This document shows, one piece after another, positions 52,933-62,093 of a stretch of 64,000 bases of DNA (positions are counted from its first letter, which is position 1; every line of letters begins with the position of its first letter). The position numbers were made by a program, and so were the translations under genes. The stretch spans positions 1 through 64,000 of the forward strand of contig JACKDP010000005.1 of assembly GCA_020633435.1 (NCBI GenBank), given 5' to 3'. Source of the DNA: Myxococcales bacterium (GTDB lineage Bacteria; Myxococcota_A; Bradymonadia; UBA7976; UBA1532). The notes under the pieces are model-generated. The model saw only the letters and a list, made by a program, of their open reading frames with translations. It was not told the DNA's origin and ran no database searches.

Positions 52933-53450
52933 TCTGGAGCCCTTTCCGCGGTTTACAGGCGACGGGTTACAGCTCGCCCATAAAAATTCCCCCGACTGGA
53001 CGTTACGAGATGGTCCATGGGCGAGCAAGCGATGTTTGCAATGTGCGGAAAAGGCAAGAATATCGCGGCGATCGACGAGGGGATCGCCGCCTTTGGGTGC
53101 TCCAGGGGCAGATGGTCCTCTTCCCGTGAGTCCCGCGGGACCCCACGTCGGCGACCTCTCCACCCCCGATCGCCGCCGAGTTCACGGCCGCGATCGGGCT
53201 CCATCAACAGGCGCCCGCCAGGGGAGGGCGGTGCGCTCGAGGCCCGGGGGCCTCGCTCGCCTGCCCGGGGGAGGGGAGGCGAGCCTGGGGGGTGGCCGCG
53301 GAGCCACCCGAGCGCCGGGCGAGCCCAAGGGCAGGGACTCGACCGGTGGGGCCCCGTGGGCGGGGCCAGCGTCCTCGGCGCAGAGGCCGCCGAGGGGGGA
53401 GAGCCGCGCCGGGCGCGCCCTGGGGGAAGGGCGGCGCCGGGCGCTCGCCG
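52933..53450. promoter_or_regulatory. Intergenic region between the giant paralogues
   Basis: 518 bases without a gene. A perfect 9-bp hairpin, GCGGCGATC (53065-53073) with GATCGCCGC (53082-53090), stands ~130 bases before the start of copy 1. The part next to the copy 1 start is AT-richer and could hold its promoter; the part next to the end of copy 2 is very GC-rich. No convincing -35/-10 pair was found. Confidence 0.4.
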
Positions 53451-56400
53451 CTACTGCTCGTTCAGGCAGGCGGCGGGGATGTCCTGGTCGGCGATGGGCT
53501 GGTTCTGATCCGGGTCGGCCGGCACGAGGCAGTCGTTGTACGCCTCGATCAGGAAGCAGCGCTGATCATCGTCACGGTAGTAGTTGAGCGCGGCCGGGTC
53601 GGAGCAGACGCGGGGGTCGCAGAAGACCCCGGCGCCGCCGGCGGCGCAGGTGCCCTGGATGTCCAGGCCGTCGACGTTGCGGAACAGGCAGCTCGCGCCG
53701 GCCGCCAGGTTCTGGCAGGCCTGGGCGGCGGCCGGGGCGGCGCGCAGGTCGGCGCCCTGCTGGGCGTTGAGGGCGCAGCCGGGCTCCTCGACGATGTACT
53801 CCCCGACGGCCTGCTTCTGGCGGGCGGTGAGGGAGATGCGGTGGAAGCGACCGCAGGCGTACTCGAGGCGGGACACCGACAGCTCGATGCGGAACTTGAC
53901 GGTGTTGACGAGGCAGCTCTGCCAGTTGCGCGTCCAGACGCCGCGGGTGCCGGCGACGTCGAGCTCCTGGGCGAGGGACATGGCGTCCAGCTCCAGGGTG
54001 AGGGCGTCGAAGTCGTTGATGCAGCTCAGGTCGTCGCGACCCTGGCAGTCGACGCCGACGTCCTCGGTCTGCAGGTCGCGGATGCCCGCGAAAGTGGCCT
54101 GGGCGGCCTGGACCTCGGCGCGGCCGGGGCCCGGGTCGTTGCCCCCGCCGGCGTTGACGTAGCCCGTCATGTCGGCGGCCATGTCCGAGAGGATGGGCGT
54201 CAGGTCATCGTTGGCGCGGTTGGCCTGGATGGTCCGGGCCACGACGTCGGGGTTGTCGCGGTCGATGGAGAGGTCGATGAGGTTGCAGGGCGCCACCGCC
54301 TCGGTCAGCCAGTAGTAGGCCTCCATCGCCGCGGCGTGCAGGGCCTGCACCCGGTTGCCGTTGGCCCCGCCCACGAGGTCGTTCTCGAAGTTCGGGCCGT
54401 TGTAGATGGCCTCCATCGCCTCGATGTAGGAGTGAGCGCGCAGCATCGGGTCGTCGTCGGCGGCGGGGCCGTCCTCCTCGTCCAGGATGGCCGCCTCGAG
54501 GCGGGTCATCTCGCGGACGAGCTGGCGGGACATGCCCCAGAGCTGGCGGCCGAAGGCCTCCTGGGCGTTGCCGGCGTCGTTGTGGGCCGAGATCATGGCG
54601 ATGAGCATCTTGTCGATGGCCATCAGGGTGTTGCCGCGGCGGCGGTTGCGCTCGCCCCAGAGGCCAGCGTCGCTGTGGTCGCCGAAGTTGCGCAGGGCGA
54701 AGCGCTGGGGGGCGCCCAGGTCGCCGGCGTCGTCGCGGCGGGTGACCTCGCCGTCCATCCAGGTGATGACCTCGGCCAGGCTCATCTCGCGGACCACGAC
54801 GGGGAGCTGGAAGACCGACGCGGAGTCGTCATCGCGCACCGTCAGGGTGACCGTGTGGTTGCCGGCGGCGAGGAAGACGTGGTCGATGGCGCTCAGGTTG
54901 GCGCCGGCGTAGTCGGCCACGCCGTCGCCGTCGACGTCCCACTCGTAGCGGGTGATGGGATCGCCGGGGGCGCCGGCCTCGACGTTGGCGACGAGCCGCA
55001 TGGGCAAGAGCTCGACCAGGTCCTGGGGCACGTCGATGCCGTCGATGACGGGGCTGACGTCGCGGACCTCGACCACCACGATGGCCTCGTCGAAGGAGTC
55101 CTCGTCATCCACGCGGAGGGTCATCTGGTAGATGCCGTTCTCCACGTAGGTGTGCTGCGGGCGGGTCAGGTTGGCGCCCGTGGCGTTGGCCGTGTTGTCG
55201 CCCCAGACCCAGGTGTAGAGCCGGATGGGATCGGCGACGGGGTGGCCGGGGCGGCTGTTGGAGCCGTCGGGCTGGAAGACGGCGCCCTGGTCGACGACGT
55301 AGCGGCCGTTGCCGCCGGGGTCGGCCACCGGATCGACGTCGTTGACGACGACGCGGAAGAGCTGGTCGGAGAAGGCGCCGATGGAGTCCGTCACGCGGAG
55401 GCGGGCGGTGAAGGTGCCGTTGTCCGTCGTGGGGTAGTCAGCCCGGATGCCCTCGGCGTCAAACGCGCCATCGTTGCGGAAGTCCCACTGGTAGCGCGCG
55501 ATCTGGTCGACCTCGGGGCGCTCGGGGGCGGTGGACTCGGAGGCGTCGACCTGCAGGGCGGCGCCCTCGGAGACGACGTAGCCGAAGCCACCGAAGGGCG
55601 CGGCGGGGGCGTTGGGATCGCGGCTCGGGTGGCCAGCGTTGACGGGGCGCGCGACCGGGGGCCGGTTGACCGCGAAGCGGACGAACTGGTCGAGGGCGAC
55701 GCCCTGGCAGTTGGCGACGTTGACGCGCAGGACGTAGTCGCCGGGCTGGTTGACGAGGGTGTTCTCGGCGTAGGCCTGCTCGGCGCCGCCGTTCAGGGCC
55801 AGGAAGGCCTGGACGCGCGAGGCGCAGCCGGCCGGGCCGACCACCTGCCAGGTGATGCGCGTCTGGGCGACCAGCTGGCCGTCCTGCACGCCGGCGACGT
55901 CCACCTGGACCGGCTGGGCCGTCAGGTAGTCGCGCTCGGCGATGCCGATGTTGCCGCAGGCGTCCTCGGCGGTGACCCGCAGCGTGCGGCCGCAGCCCTC
56001 GTCCAGGGTGTCCTCGGAGATGACCGGGGCGGGATCGAAGGCGTCGCGGACGATGATGTCCGGGTTGGGCACGGCGTTGGGGTTGTAGCAGACGCCCTCA
56101 CGCAGCGCGTTGTCGATCTGGATGGCCGGGGCCGTCCGGTCGAAGACGATGCGGCCACCGGAGCCGACGGTCGTCTCCGCGCCGCGGTCGGTGCGGATGT
56201 TCACCTCGAGGAGCTGGCGCCCCTCGGGGATGTTGGCCGGGTTGATGGGGATGGTCACCCGAACGGGGTTGGCGTTCGGGGGATCCACCGCCCGCTGCCC
56301 CACGGCGACGCCCGCCACCAGCACCGTGGCGGTCATGGGCTCCCCGTCGGGGTGGCTCACGTCCAGCACGACGTCGAAGGGGTTGCGGCCGATGCAGACG

Positions 56401-59400
56401 TCCGGGTCATCGCCACGGGGGGAGATGATCTGGCCGGCCGGGGGCGGCACGTTGCTGATCTCGATCTCGGCGGCGTCGGGCTGCGAGCAGCGGTTGAAGC
56501 GGTCGCAGACCACCAGGCGCACGGTCTGGACCGTGTTGGGCTGCCAGCCGGCGTTGTTGTAGACGACCTGGGCGCCCTCGAGATCCGGCGGGGCGTCGTC
56601 GCGGCCGTAGCGGCCGTCGCCGTCGGTGTCCCACTTGTAGACGACGACGGAGTCGCAGGGGGCGTTGGGGTCGCTCGACCCGCGGCCATCCAGGGTGACG
56701 TTGGCGAACCCGCCGCCGCGCAGGCGGCCGGTGGCGTAGGGGCCGCCGGCCTCGGCCACGGGGGGCAGGTTCTGCAGGTCGATGACCACGTTGACCTGGG
56801 TCGTCGACTGGCGCCCGCTGGCGTCGGTGATGCGCAGCGTGGCCGTCGCGGCGATGCGGCCGTTCTGGTCGGGCAGGCCCTGGACGGGGCGCGTCACGCG
56901 GATCTCGTTGGAGTCAAAGACGCCGTCGCCGTTGAAGTCCCACTCGTAGCGGACGATGGCGAAGCCCTGGGCCTCGGGGCCATCGGTGGTGCTGCGGCTG
57001 GCGTCGAAGACGACCTGCTGGTTGCAGCCGGCGCGGTCGGGATCGGCGGTGGCCACGGCGCGGGGGCCGTTGACGACGCGCAGCAGCGTGGCGCCGTCGG
57101 TGGTCACGCCGAGGCGGTCGGTGACCCGCAGGCGGACGCTGTAGTCGCCGGCGCGGTTGATGCCGAGGGCGCCGAGCTGCTGCCAGGTGAAGGCGGCGGG
57201 GCGCTGGCCCTGGGCGTCAAACTGGCCGTCGTTGCCGACGTCCCACTGGAAGCTCACGATGCTGTCGCCGCAGGCCGCGTCGGGATCCGAGGAGCCCGCG
57301 CCGTCCACTTGCAGGGCGTCACCGATGGCGATGACGTAGGGGCCGATGACGCGGCCGTTGCCATCGCGGAAGCCGCCGGGCTGGGCGATGGGGGCGCGGT
57401 TGCCCTGGTCGACGCGCAGGTCGACGGTCGTGCGGCCCACGGCGCCGTTGGTGTCCTCGACCTCCAGGCCGATGCGGATGGGGCCGTTGAAGGAGAGCTG
57501 GTCGTAGACCCGGTCCACCTCGGCCTGATCGCCGTCGTCGAAGGCCCCGTCACCGTCAAGATCCCAGCGCCAGGCGCGGATGTCGATGGCGGGGTGGGGG
57601 TGGTTCGAGGCGCTGCCGTCGAAGTGGACCTGGCCCCCGCAGGCGGCGGGGTTGGGGTTCACGTCGGCGACGGCGACCGGGTTGCGGGCGTGGACGTGGA
57701 TGACGCTGGTGTCCTGGTTGGTCAGGTTGGTGGTGTCCTCCACCTCCAGCGCGATGGGGTAGTCGCCGGGGCCGTTGATCCCGTTGGCGACGAGCTGGTT
57801 CCAGGTCACGCGGAGCGTCGGCGGCGCCGGCTCGTCGGCGGCCGGGCCGACCGTCTGGACGTCGGCGTCGAAGCCATTGGCCGCGTCGTAGGCCAGGTCC
57901 CAGCGGTAGGCCACGAGGACGTCGCCGAACTCCTCCTCATCCGGGTCGAAGGAGTCGGAGCCGTCCAGGACGACGTCCTCACCCACGAGGATGTGGTAGC
58001 CGGGCTCCGGGGGCTCGTTGGGATCCGCGTCGGCGGTGGGCACCGTGGGGGGCACATCGTAGCGGATCTGCTGGCGAATCGGGTTCGAGGGGCGGCCGGC
58101 CTGGTCGTAGACCTGCAGCCGGACGAAGACGTCCGGGATGTTGTTGGGGCCCGGGACGGGGTTGAAGACCCGGCGGAACTGCACCGAGGCCATGTTCTGG
58201 ACCTCGAAGACGCCGTCATCGTCCAGGTCCCAGTCCCAGCGGGTGATGTTGGTGCCCTGGATGGGCGAGAAGCTGGCCCGGCCATCGAGGGTGGGCTCCG
58301 ACACGCCGGTGCGCAGGTTGATGGGCGCCGGGTCGGGGCGCTGGTCCATGACGGCGACGGGGCGGCCGGCCTGGAGGGTGATGGTGAAGCGGACGGTGCC
58401 GGGCACGCCGAACTCGTCGACGACGCGCAGGGTGGCGTTGACGACCAGCTGGCCGTTGCGGGCGGCGCCGGGCCAGCCGACGGCGGCGGCCAGGGCGTCC
58501 CACGCGACCACGGGCTGGGCGCCCTGCTGGTCGATGGCGTCGCCGAAGGCGCCGTTGCCGTTCACATCCCACTCGTAGCGCTGGATGGAGTCGCCGCAGC
58601 CCTCATCGGGATCCGAGGAGAGGCGGCCGTCCAGGCGGAGGGGGTCACCCTCGAGGACGACGTAGTTGGCGGCGCTCACGCGGGCGACCGGGGCGTTGTT
58701 GCCCTGGTTCACGTCCACCTGCACCTGGGCGGAGCCGCGGCGGCCCTGATCGTCCACGACGGTGAGGGTGGCGTTGTAGCTGCCGAAGGCGCCGTACTGG
58801 TGGACGTAGCGGGCCTGGCCCGAGTCGGGCTGGCCGTCGCCGTCCACGTCCCAGATGTACTGGGCGATGGAGCGCTGGGGGTTGAGGTGGTAGCTGCCGG
58901 TGCCGTCGAAGGTGACGGGGGCGCCGCAGGCCGCCGGGTTCGGGTTGACGCGGGCGTCGGCGATGGGCTCGGCCGGCACGATGGTCAGCGTCGTCTCGGC
59001 CGTGACCGACTCACCGGCGCGGTCGGTGACCTGGATGCGGATGCGGTGCGCCGGGCCGACGGCCAGGCCGCGAAGCTGCGCCCAGTTCACGTTGGCGTTC
59101 GCGGCGTTGGCGTCGTTGAACCGGTTGTTGTCGGTGAGGTCCCAGCCCACGACCAGGCGGTCGCCGCAGCCCTCGTTCTGGTCGCGGACGGTGCCGCGCA
59201 GCTGCAGGTTGCTGCCGACCTCGACCACGTACGGGCCGCCGTGCGCCGCCGACGGGGGCACGTTGTCGGCCGGGTTGACCTGGATGCGGACGGTGATGAC
59301 CGCCACCTGATCCAGGTTGTCGACCACCCGCAGCGTCGCCGTGTAGTTGCCGGCGGCCAGGTAGGTGTGCGTGAAGGTCGGCTCGGGGTTCGCGCCGCCG

Positions 59401-61523
59401 GTGCTGAAGTCGGGGTTGGCGCGGGTCTCCCACCACAGGCCGTTGCGGGCGTCCACGTCCCACTGCCAGCTCACGATGCGGGAGCTGGGGGAGGGGTGGA
59501 AGGAGTCGGAGTGGTCGAACGTGACGCGGCCGTTGTTGCCGCCAGCGCAGCCCTCGGTGACCTCGGGGGGCTGGACGTGGGCGATGGCGACCGGCCTCGG
59601 CGCGAAGATGGTCGGGGTGGCGACCAGGCCCGCCATGCCGGCGCTCATGTGGCCGGGGGAGTAGGCGCAGGTCACGGAGTGGGCGTTGCAGTACTCGTCG
59701 TACACGCGGCCGAAGACCGAGTAGCCGGAGTTCGGGTCGTTGACGTTCAGGGCCCGGTCCTGGGCGCGGACGACGTAGGTGGAGAACTGGCGGACCCAGT
59801 CGCGGCCCAGCTCCTGCGCCGTCAGCTCGGGCGCGCCGGTGCGGTAGCCCTTCTGGTGCGAGTAGATGGAGTACATGTTGCCGCAGCGGGGGGCGTTGTA
59901 GGCCGTGCGGGTGTTGCCGCAGAGGTAGTCGCCGGCCGACCAGTTGCCGTCCACCCAGCCGTGGGAGCCGCGGCGCTGGCTGCGGGTCCACTCGCGCGAG
60001 GTGTAGCTGATGTAGTTGTCGTAGGAGAGGCGCATGCGGTCGCGGGTGTGGCCCGACCAGCCGGGGAAGGCGACAGCGCCCTCACCGCGGCGGAAGGTGT
60101 GCACGCCCATCCAGCGGGCCGCCACGAAGGCGCCGCCGGTGAGCTGGAAGTTCGAGCCGCCCTCCGCGGTGCGGTAGGCCGCGCCGCCGTCGCCGCGCTG
60201 GTTGCTCACGATGCCGTTGGCGATGCGGTACTTGATGCGGTTGGGGACGTAGACCCCGAAGGCCTCGCCCGCCACGGCCGCCGACTCCAGGCCGATGTAG
60301 GCCCACTGCATCGTCGAGCCGTCGGCGTCCCAGGTGGTGTTCGAGTTGTAGTTGGGCACCGGGTTGGCGCCGCTGCAGCCGCGATCGGCGTAGCACCACG
60401 TCCCCGACATGGTGCCGCCGTCGATCTGCATGGCGCCCAGGTAGTCGGCCGCCTGCTGGATGAACCACTCCCACTTCTGGCCCTGGGCCGCCCCGGACTG
60501 CACCGGGGTGCCGCCGAGGGAGGGCAGGATGGTCGACATCCCGCCCAGGTACATGCCCATGCGGTAGACGGAGCTGGCGCCCGCGCCCAGGTAGAAGCCG
60601 CGGCGGTCGTTGGTGCCGGCGATGCGGTTGCAGTTGATCTGCGAGCCGTCGGCCGGGTTGTACGCGCAGCGCAGATCCTCGTCCTCGACGGGGATGGTGC
60701 GGGCGCCGGTGCCGTAGTTGATGGCGTCCTGGACGAGCCGGATCACGTTCTCGGCGTAGGGGTCGGTGTTCCAGCGGCGCTCGTTGGCCTCGACCCAGCC
60801 GTTGGGGAGGGCCTGGCCGAAGGCGTTGATGGTGTTGGGGGGGTAGGCGGGCAGGTGGCTGTTGATCGTGTTGATCCACGTCATCAGCGCGCCGGTCTCG
60901 CGGCAGCCGGTGTTGCCGCCGCAGGCCGAGTACCGCGCGGAGATGGTGGCGCTGTCCCGACCGGCGAAGGTGCCGAGCTGCCGATGCAGGTACCAGAGGC
61001 TCTCCTGGATCGTCATCTGCGACATCGTCGCGACCTGGTCGTCCGTCCAGCGGCGGGGGTCGGCGTTGGGCTCCCAGTCGTAGACGAAGAGGCGGAACGT
61101 CCCGAACTTGTCCTGGTTGTTGCACAGGTTGCGGACGCGGACGTTGATGTTCAGCGAGGTGTCGCCGTCGACGCGGGGCACCAGGAACGTCCGCCCGATG
61201 TCGCGCACCGTCAGGGAGTTGCCCTCCCGGCTCACACGCCTGCGCCAGTCGTCGTCGTAGTTGCCGTTGCGGTTGACGTCCCACCACACGTCGTAGTTGG
61301 CGCACTGCGCGTTGCGCACGATGGCCTTCAGCGTGATGGGCGCGTTCTCGTGCGCCGGGTGCGGCAGCTGGATGTTCCGCTGCGAGTACGGCACCACGAT
61401 GACCTGGTCCACCTCGGCCTGAGCCAGCGCGAGCGCCGGCAGGCTGATGGCGGCGAACAGCACCCCGAGCATCGCCGGCTGCGAAAGCCTTGCGACCCCC
61501 CACCTGTCACTCACCTGCATCAT
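53451..61523 (-). CDS. Giant secreted PKD-repeat protein, copy 2
   Basis: 2690 aa. The signal peptide (34 residues, ending LPALALA) is unrelated to that of copy 1, but from QAEVDQVIVVPYSQRNIQLP onward the two chains run in register for 2656 residues each. Domain order is the same: N-terminal EF-like/helical domain, about 13 PKD-like repeats with WD.(D/N).(D/N)G loops, helical and Cys-rich C-terminus. Differences are scattered substitutions; some stretches (e.g. 56956-57340 against 48359-48743) are almost identical in DNA. The start has two ATGs; AAGGGGG precedes them. Recent tandem duplication with conversion is likely. Confidence 0.85.
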   Translation of the reverse strand: MMQVSDRWGVARLSQPAMLGVLFAAISLPALALAQAEVDQVIVVPYSQRNIQLPHPAHENAPITLKAIVRNAQCANYDVWWDVNRNGNYDDDWRRRVSREGNSLTVRDIGRTFLVPRVDGDTSLNINVRVRNLCNNQDKFGTFRLFVYDWEPNADPRRWTDDQVATMSQMTIQESLWYLHRQLGTFAGRDSATISARYSACGGNTGCRETGALMTWINTINSHLPAYPPNTINAFGQALPNGWVEANERRWNTDPYAENVIRLVQDAINYGTGARTIPVEDEDLRCAYNPADGSQINCNRIAGTNDRRGFYLGAGASSVYRMGMYLGGMSTILPSLGGTPVQSGAAQGQKWEWFIQQAADYLGAMQIDGGTMSGTWCYADRGCSGANPVPNYNSNTTWDADGSTMQWAYIGLESAAVAGEAFGVYVPNRIKYRIANGIVSNQRGDGGAAYRTAEGGSNFQLTGGAFVAARWMGVHTFRRGEGAVAFPGWSGHTRDRMRLSYDNYISYTSREWTRSQRRGSHGWVDGNWSAGDYLCGNTRTAYNAPRCGNMYSIYSHQKGYRTGAPELTAQELGRDWVRQFSTYVVRAQDRALNVNDPNSGYSVFGRVYDEYCNAHSVTCAYSPGHMSAGMAGLVATPTIFAPRPVAIAHVQPPEVTEGCAGGNNGRVTFDHSDSFHPSPSSRIVSWQWDVDARNGLWWETRANPDFSTGGANPEPTFTHTYLAAGNYTATLRVVDNLDQVAVITVRIQVNPADNVPPSAAHGGPYVVEVGSNLQLRGTVRDQNEGCGDRLVVGWDLTDNNRFNDANAANANVNWAQLRGLAVGPAHRIRIQVTDRAGESVTAETTLTIVPAEPIADARVNPNPAACGAPVTFDGTGSYHLNPQRSIAQYIWDVDGDGQPDSGQARYVHQYGAFGSYNATLTVVDDQGRRGSAQVQVDVNQGNNAPVARVSAANYVVLEGDPLRLDGRLSSDPDEGCGDSIQRYEWDVNGNGAFGDAIDQQGAQPVVAWDALAAAVGWPGAARNGQLVVNATLRVVDEFGVPGTVRFTITLQAGRPVAVMDQRPDPAPINLRTGVSEPTLDGRASFSPIQGTNITRWDWDLDDDGVFEVQNMASVQFRRVFNPVPGPNNIPDVFVRLQVYDQAGRPSNPIRQQIRYDVPPTVPTADADPNEPPEPGYHILVGEDVVLDGSDSFDPDEEEFGDVLVAYRWDLAYDAANGFDADVQTVGPAADEPAPPTLRVTWNQLVANGINGPGDYPIALEVEDTTNLTNQDTSVIHVHARNPVAVADVNPNPAACGGQVHFDGSASNHPHPAIDIRAWRWDLDGDGAFDDGDQAEVDRVYDQLSFNGPIRIGLEVEDTNGAVGRTTVDLRVDQGNRAPIAQPGGFRDGNGRVIGPYVIAIGDALQVDGAGSSDPDAACGDSIVSFQWDVGNDGQFDAQGQRPAAFTWQQLGALGINRAGDYSVRLRVTDRLGVTTDGATLLRVVNGPRAVATADPDRAGCNQQVVFDASRSTTDGPEAQGFAIVRYEWDFNGDGVFDSNEIRVTRPVQGLPDQNGRIAATATLRITDASGRQSTTQVNVVIDLQNLPPVAEAGGPYATGRLRGGGFANVTLDGRGSSDPNAPCDSVVVYKWDTDGDGRYGRDDAPPDLEGAQVVYNNAGWQPNTVQTVRLVVCDRFNRCSQPDAAEIEISNVPPPAGQIISPRGDDPDVCIGRNPFDVVLDVSHPDGEPMTATVLVAGVAVGQRAVDPPNANPVRVTIPINPANIPEGRQLLEVNIRTDRGAETTVGSGGRIVFDRTAPAIQIDNALREGVCYNPNAVPNPDIIVRDAFDPAPVISEDTLDEGCGRTLRVTAEDACGNIGIAERDYLTAQPVQVDVAGVQDGQLVAQTRITWQVVGPAGCASRVQAFLALNGGAEQAYAENTLVNQPGDYVLRVNVANCQGVALDQFVRFAVNRPPVARPVNAGHPSRDPNAPAAPFGGFGYVVSEGAALQVDASESTAPERPEVDQIARYQWDFRNDGAFDAEGIRADYPTTDNGTFTARLRVTDSIGAFSDQLFRVVVNDVDPVADPGGNGRYVVDQGAVFQPDGSNSRPGHPVADPIRLYTWVWGDNTANATGANLTRPQHTYVENGIYQMTLRVDDEDSFDEAIVVVEVRDVSPVIDGIDVPQDLVELLPMRLVANVEAGAPGDPITRYEWDVDGDGVADYAGANLSAIDHVFLAAGNHTVTLTVRDDDSASVFQLPVVVREMSLAEVITWMDGEVTRRDDAGDLGAPQRFALRNFGDHSDAGLWGERNRRRGNTLMAIDKMLIAMISAHNDAGNAQEAFGRQLWGMSRQLVREMTRLEAAILDEEDGPAADDDPMLRAHSYIEAMEAIYNGPNFENDLVGGANGNRVQALHAAAMEAYYWLTEAVAPCNLIDLSIDRDNPDVVARTIQANRANDDLTPILSDMAADMTGYVNAGGGNDPGPGRAEVQAAQATFAGIRDLQTEDVGVDCQGRDDLSCINDFDALTLELDAMSLAQELDVAGTRGVWTRNWQSCLVNTVKFRIELSVSRLEYACGRFHRISLTARQKQAVGEYIVEEPGCALNAQQGADLRAAPAAAQACQNLAAGASCLFRNVDGLDIQGTCAAGGAGVFCDPRVCSDPAALNYYRDDDQRCFLIEAYNDCLVPADPDQNQPIADQDIPAACLNEQ

Positions 61524-61721
61524 GGAGCCCCCTTCCGTGTTTGCAGGCGGGCGAGCCGTGAGGGTCGAGAATCTCGCTCTGGAGGAGTCTCGGGCCCAGG
61601 ATACAGTTCGCCCGGAAATTTGGGCTTAGTGCACCATGACGGTGCCGTTCTCGTCGAGCGTCATCGGCGGAAAAATTCGTTCCTTGTTGAAGTCGTTGCA
61701 TAATACGGGGTTTTTGAAGGC
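61524..61721. promoter_or_regulatory. Divergent intergenic region, copy 2 and ATL gene
   Basis: 198 bases. On the plus strand TTGCATAATAC (61695-61705) holds a good -10 box (CATAAT) with a weak -35 (TTCGTT) 17 bases before, which would drive the alkyltransferase-like gene 17 bases on. The stretch is less GC-rich than its surroundings. The promoter of the giant gene must lie here too, but no clear box was seen. Confidence 0.4.
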
Positions 61722-62093
61722 ATGAAGGCACTCCAGCCCGGATTCAATTCTCGCGTCTATGCCCTCGTCGAGCAGGTACCGGCGGGCCGCGTGACCACCT
61801 ACGGCGACGTCGCGGGGCTCCTCGGGTCTCGCCGGGTCGCTCGCCACGTCGGGTTCGCCCTCGCAGCGCTGCCCGATCCGACGGTGCCCTGGCACCGCGT
61901 GATCAACGCCCAGGGGCGCATCAGCTTCCGGGGAGATCCGGCCCGCAGCGGCGAGCAGCGAGCCCGCCTCGAGGCCGAGGGGGTGGTCTTCGACGCCCAC
62001 GAGCGGGTGGACCTGCGGCGCTACCGGTGGGACTTCCCCGGGGTGACGCTCAGCGCCGGGGCCGAGGCGCCCGAGGACGACGGGGCGGGCTGA
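61722..62093 (+). CDS. Alkyltransferase-like (ATL) DNA-binding protein
   Basis: 123 aa. The chain has the DNA-binding part of O6-alkylguanine-DNA alkyltransferase: VYALVEQVPAGRVTTYGDVA (winged helix with the base-flipping region), SRRVARHVGFAL (Arg finger) and VPWHRVINAQGRIS. The alkyl-accepting Cys of PCHR is Trp57 (PWHR), which defines the ATL family. ATL proteins bind alkylated guanine and hand it to nucleotide excision repair rather than repairing it. GAAGGC stands before the ATG. Single-gene unit on the plus strand. Confidence 0.9.
   Translation: MKALQPGFNSRVYALVEQVPAGRVTTYGDVAGLLGSRRVARHVGFALAALPDPTVPWHRVINAQGRISFRGDPARSGEQRARLEAEGVVFDAHERVDLRRYRWDFPGVTLSAGAEAPEDDGAG

Noticed and set aside
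44779..52983. A plus-strand open frame of over 2700 codons opposite giant gene copy 1 (and a similar one at 53292-61703 opposite copy 2)
   Set aside because: Its product is a monotonous Val/Gly/Asp/Ala/His string with no signal peptide or domain, as expected for the antisense frame of a very GC-rich gene. The minus-strand frame has a signal peptide and PKD repeats.
61722..62093. A broken O6-alkylguanine alkyltransferase
   Set aside because: Trp in place of the active Cys is the hallmark of ATL proteins and the rest is well kept, so it is a functional family and not a damaged gene.
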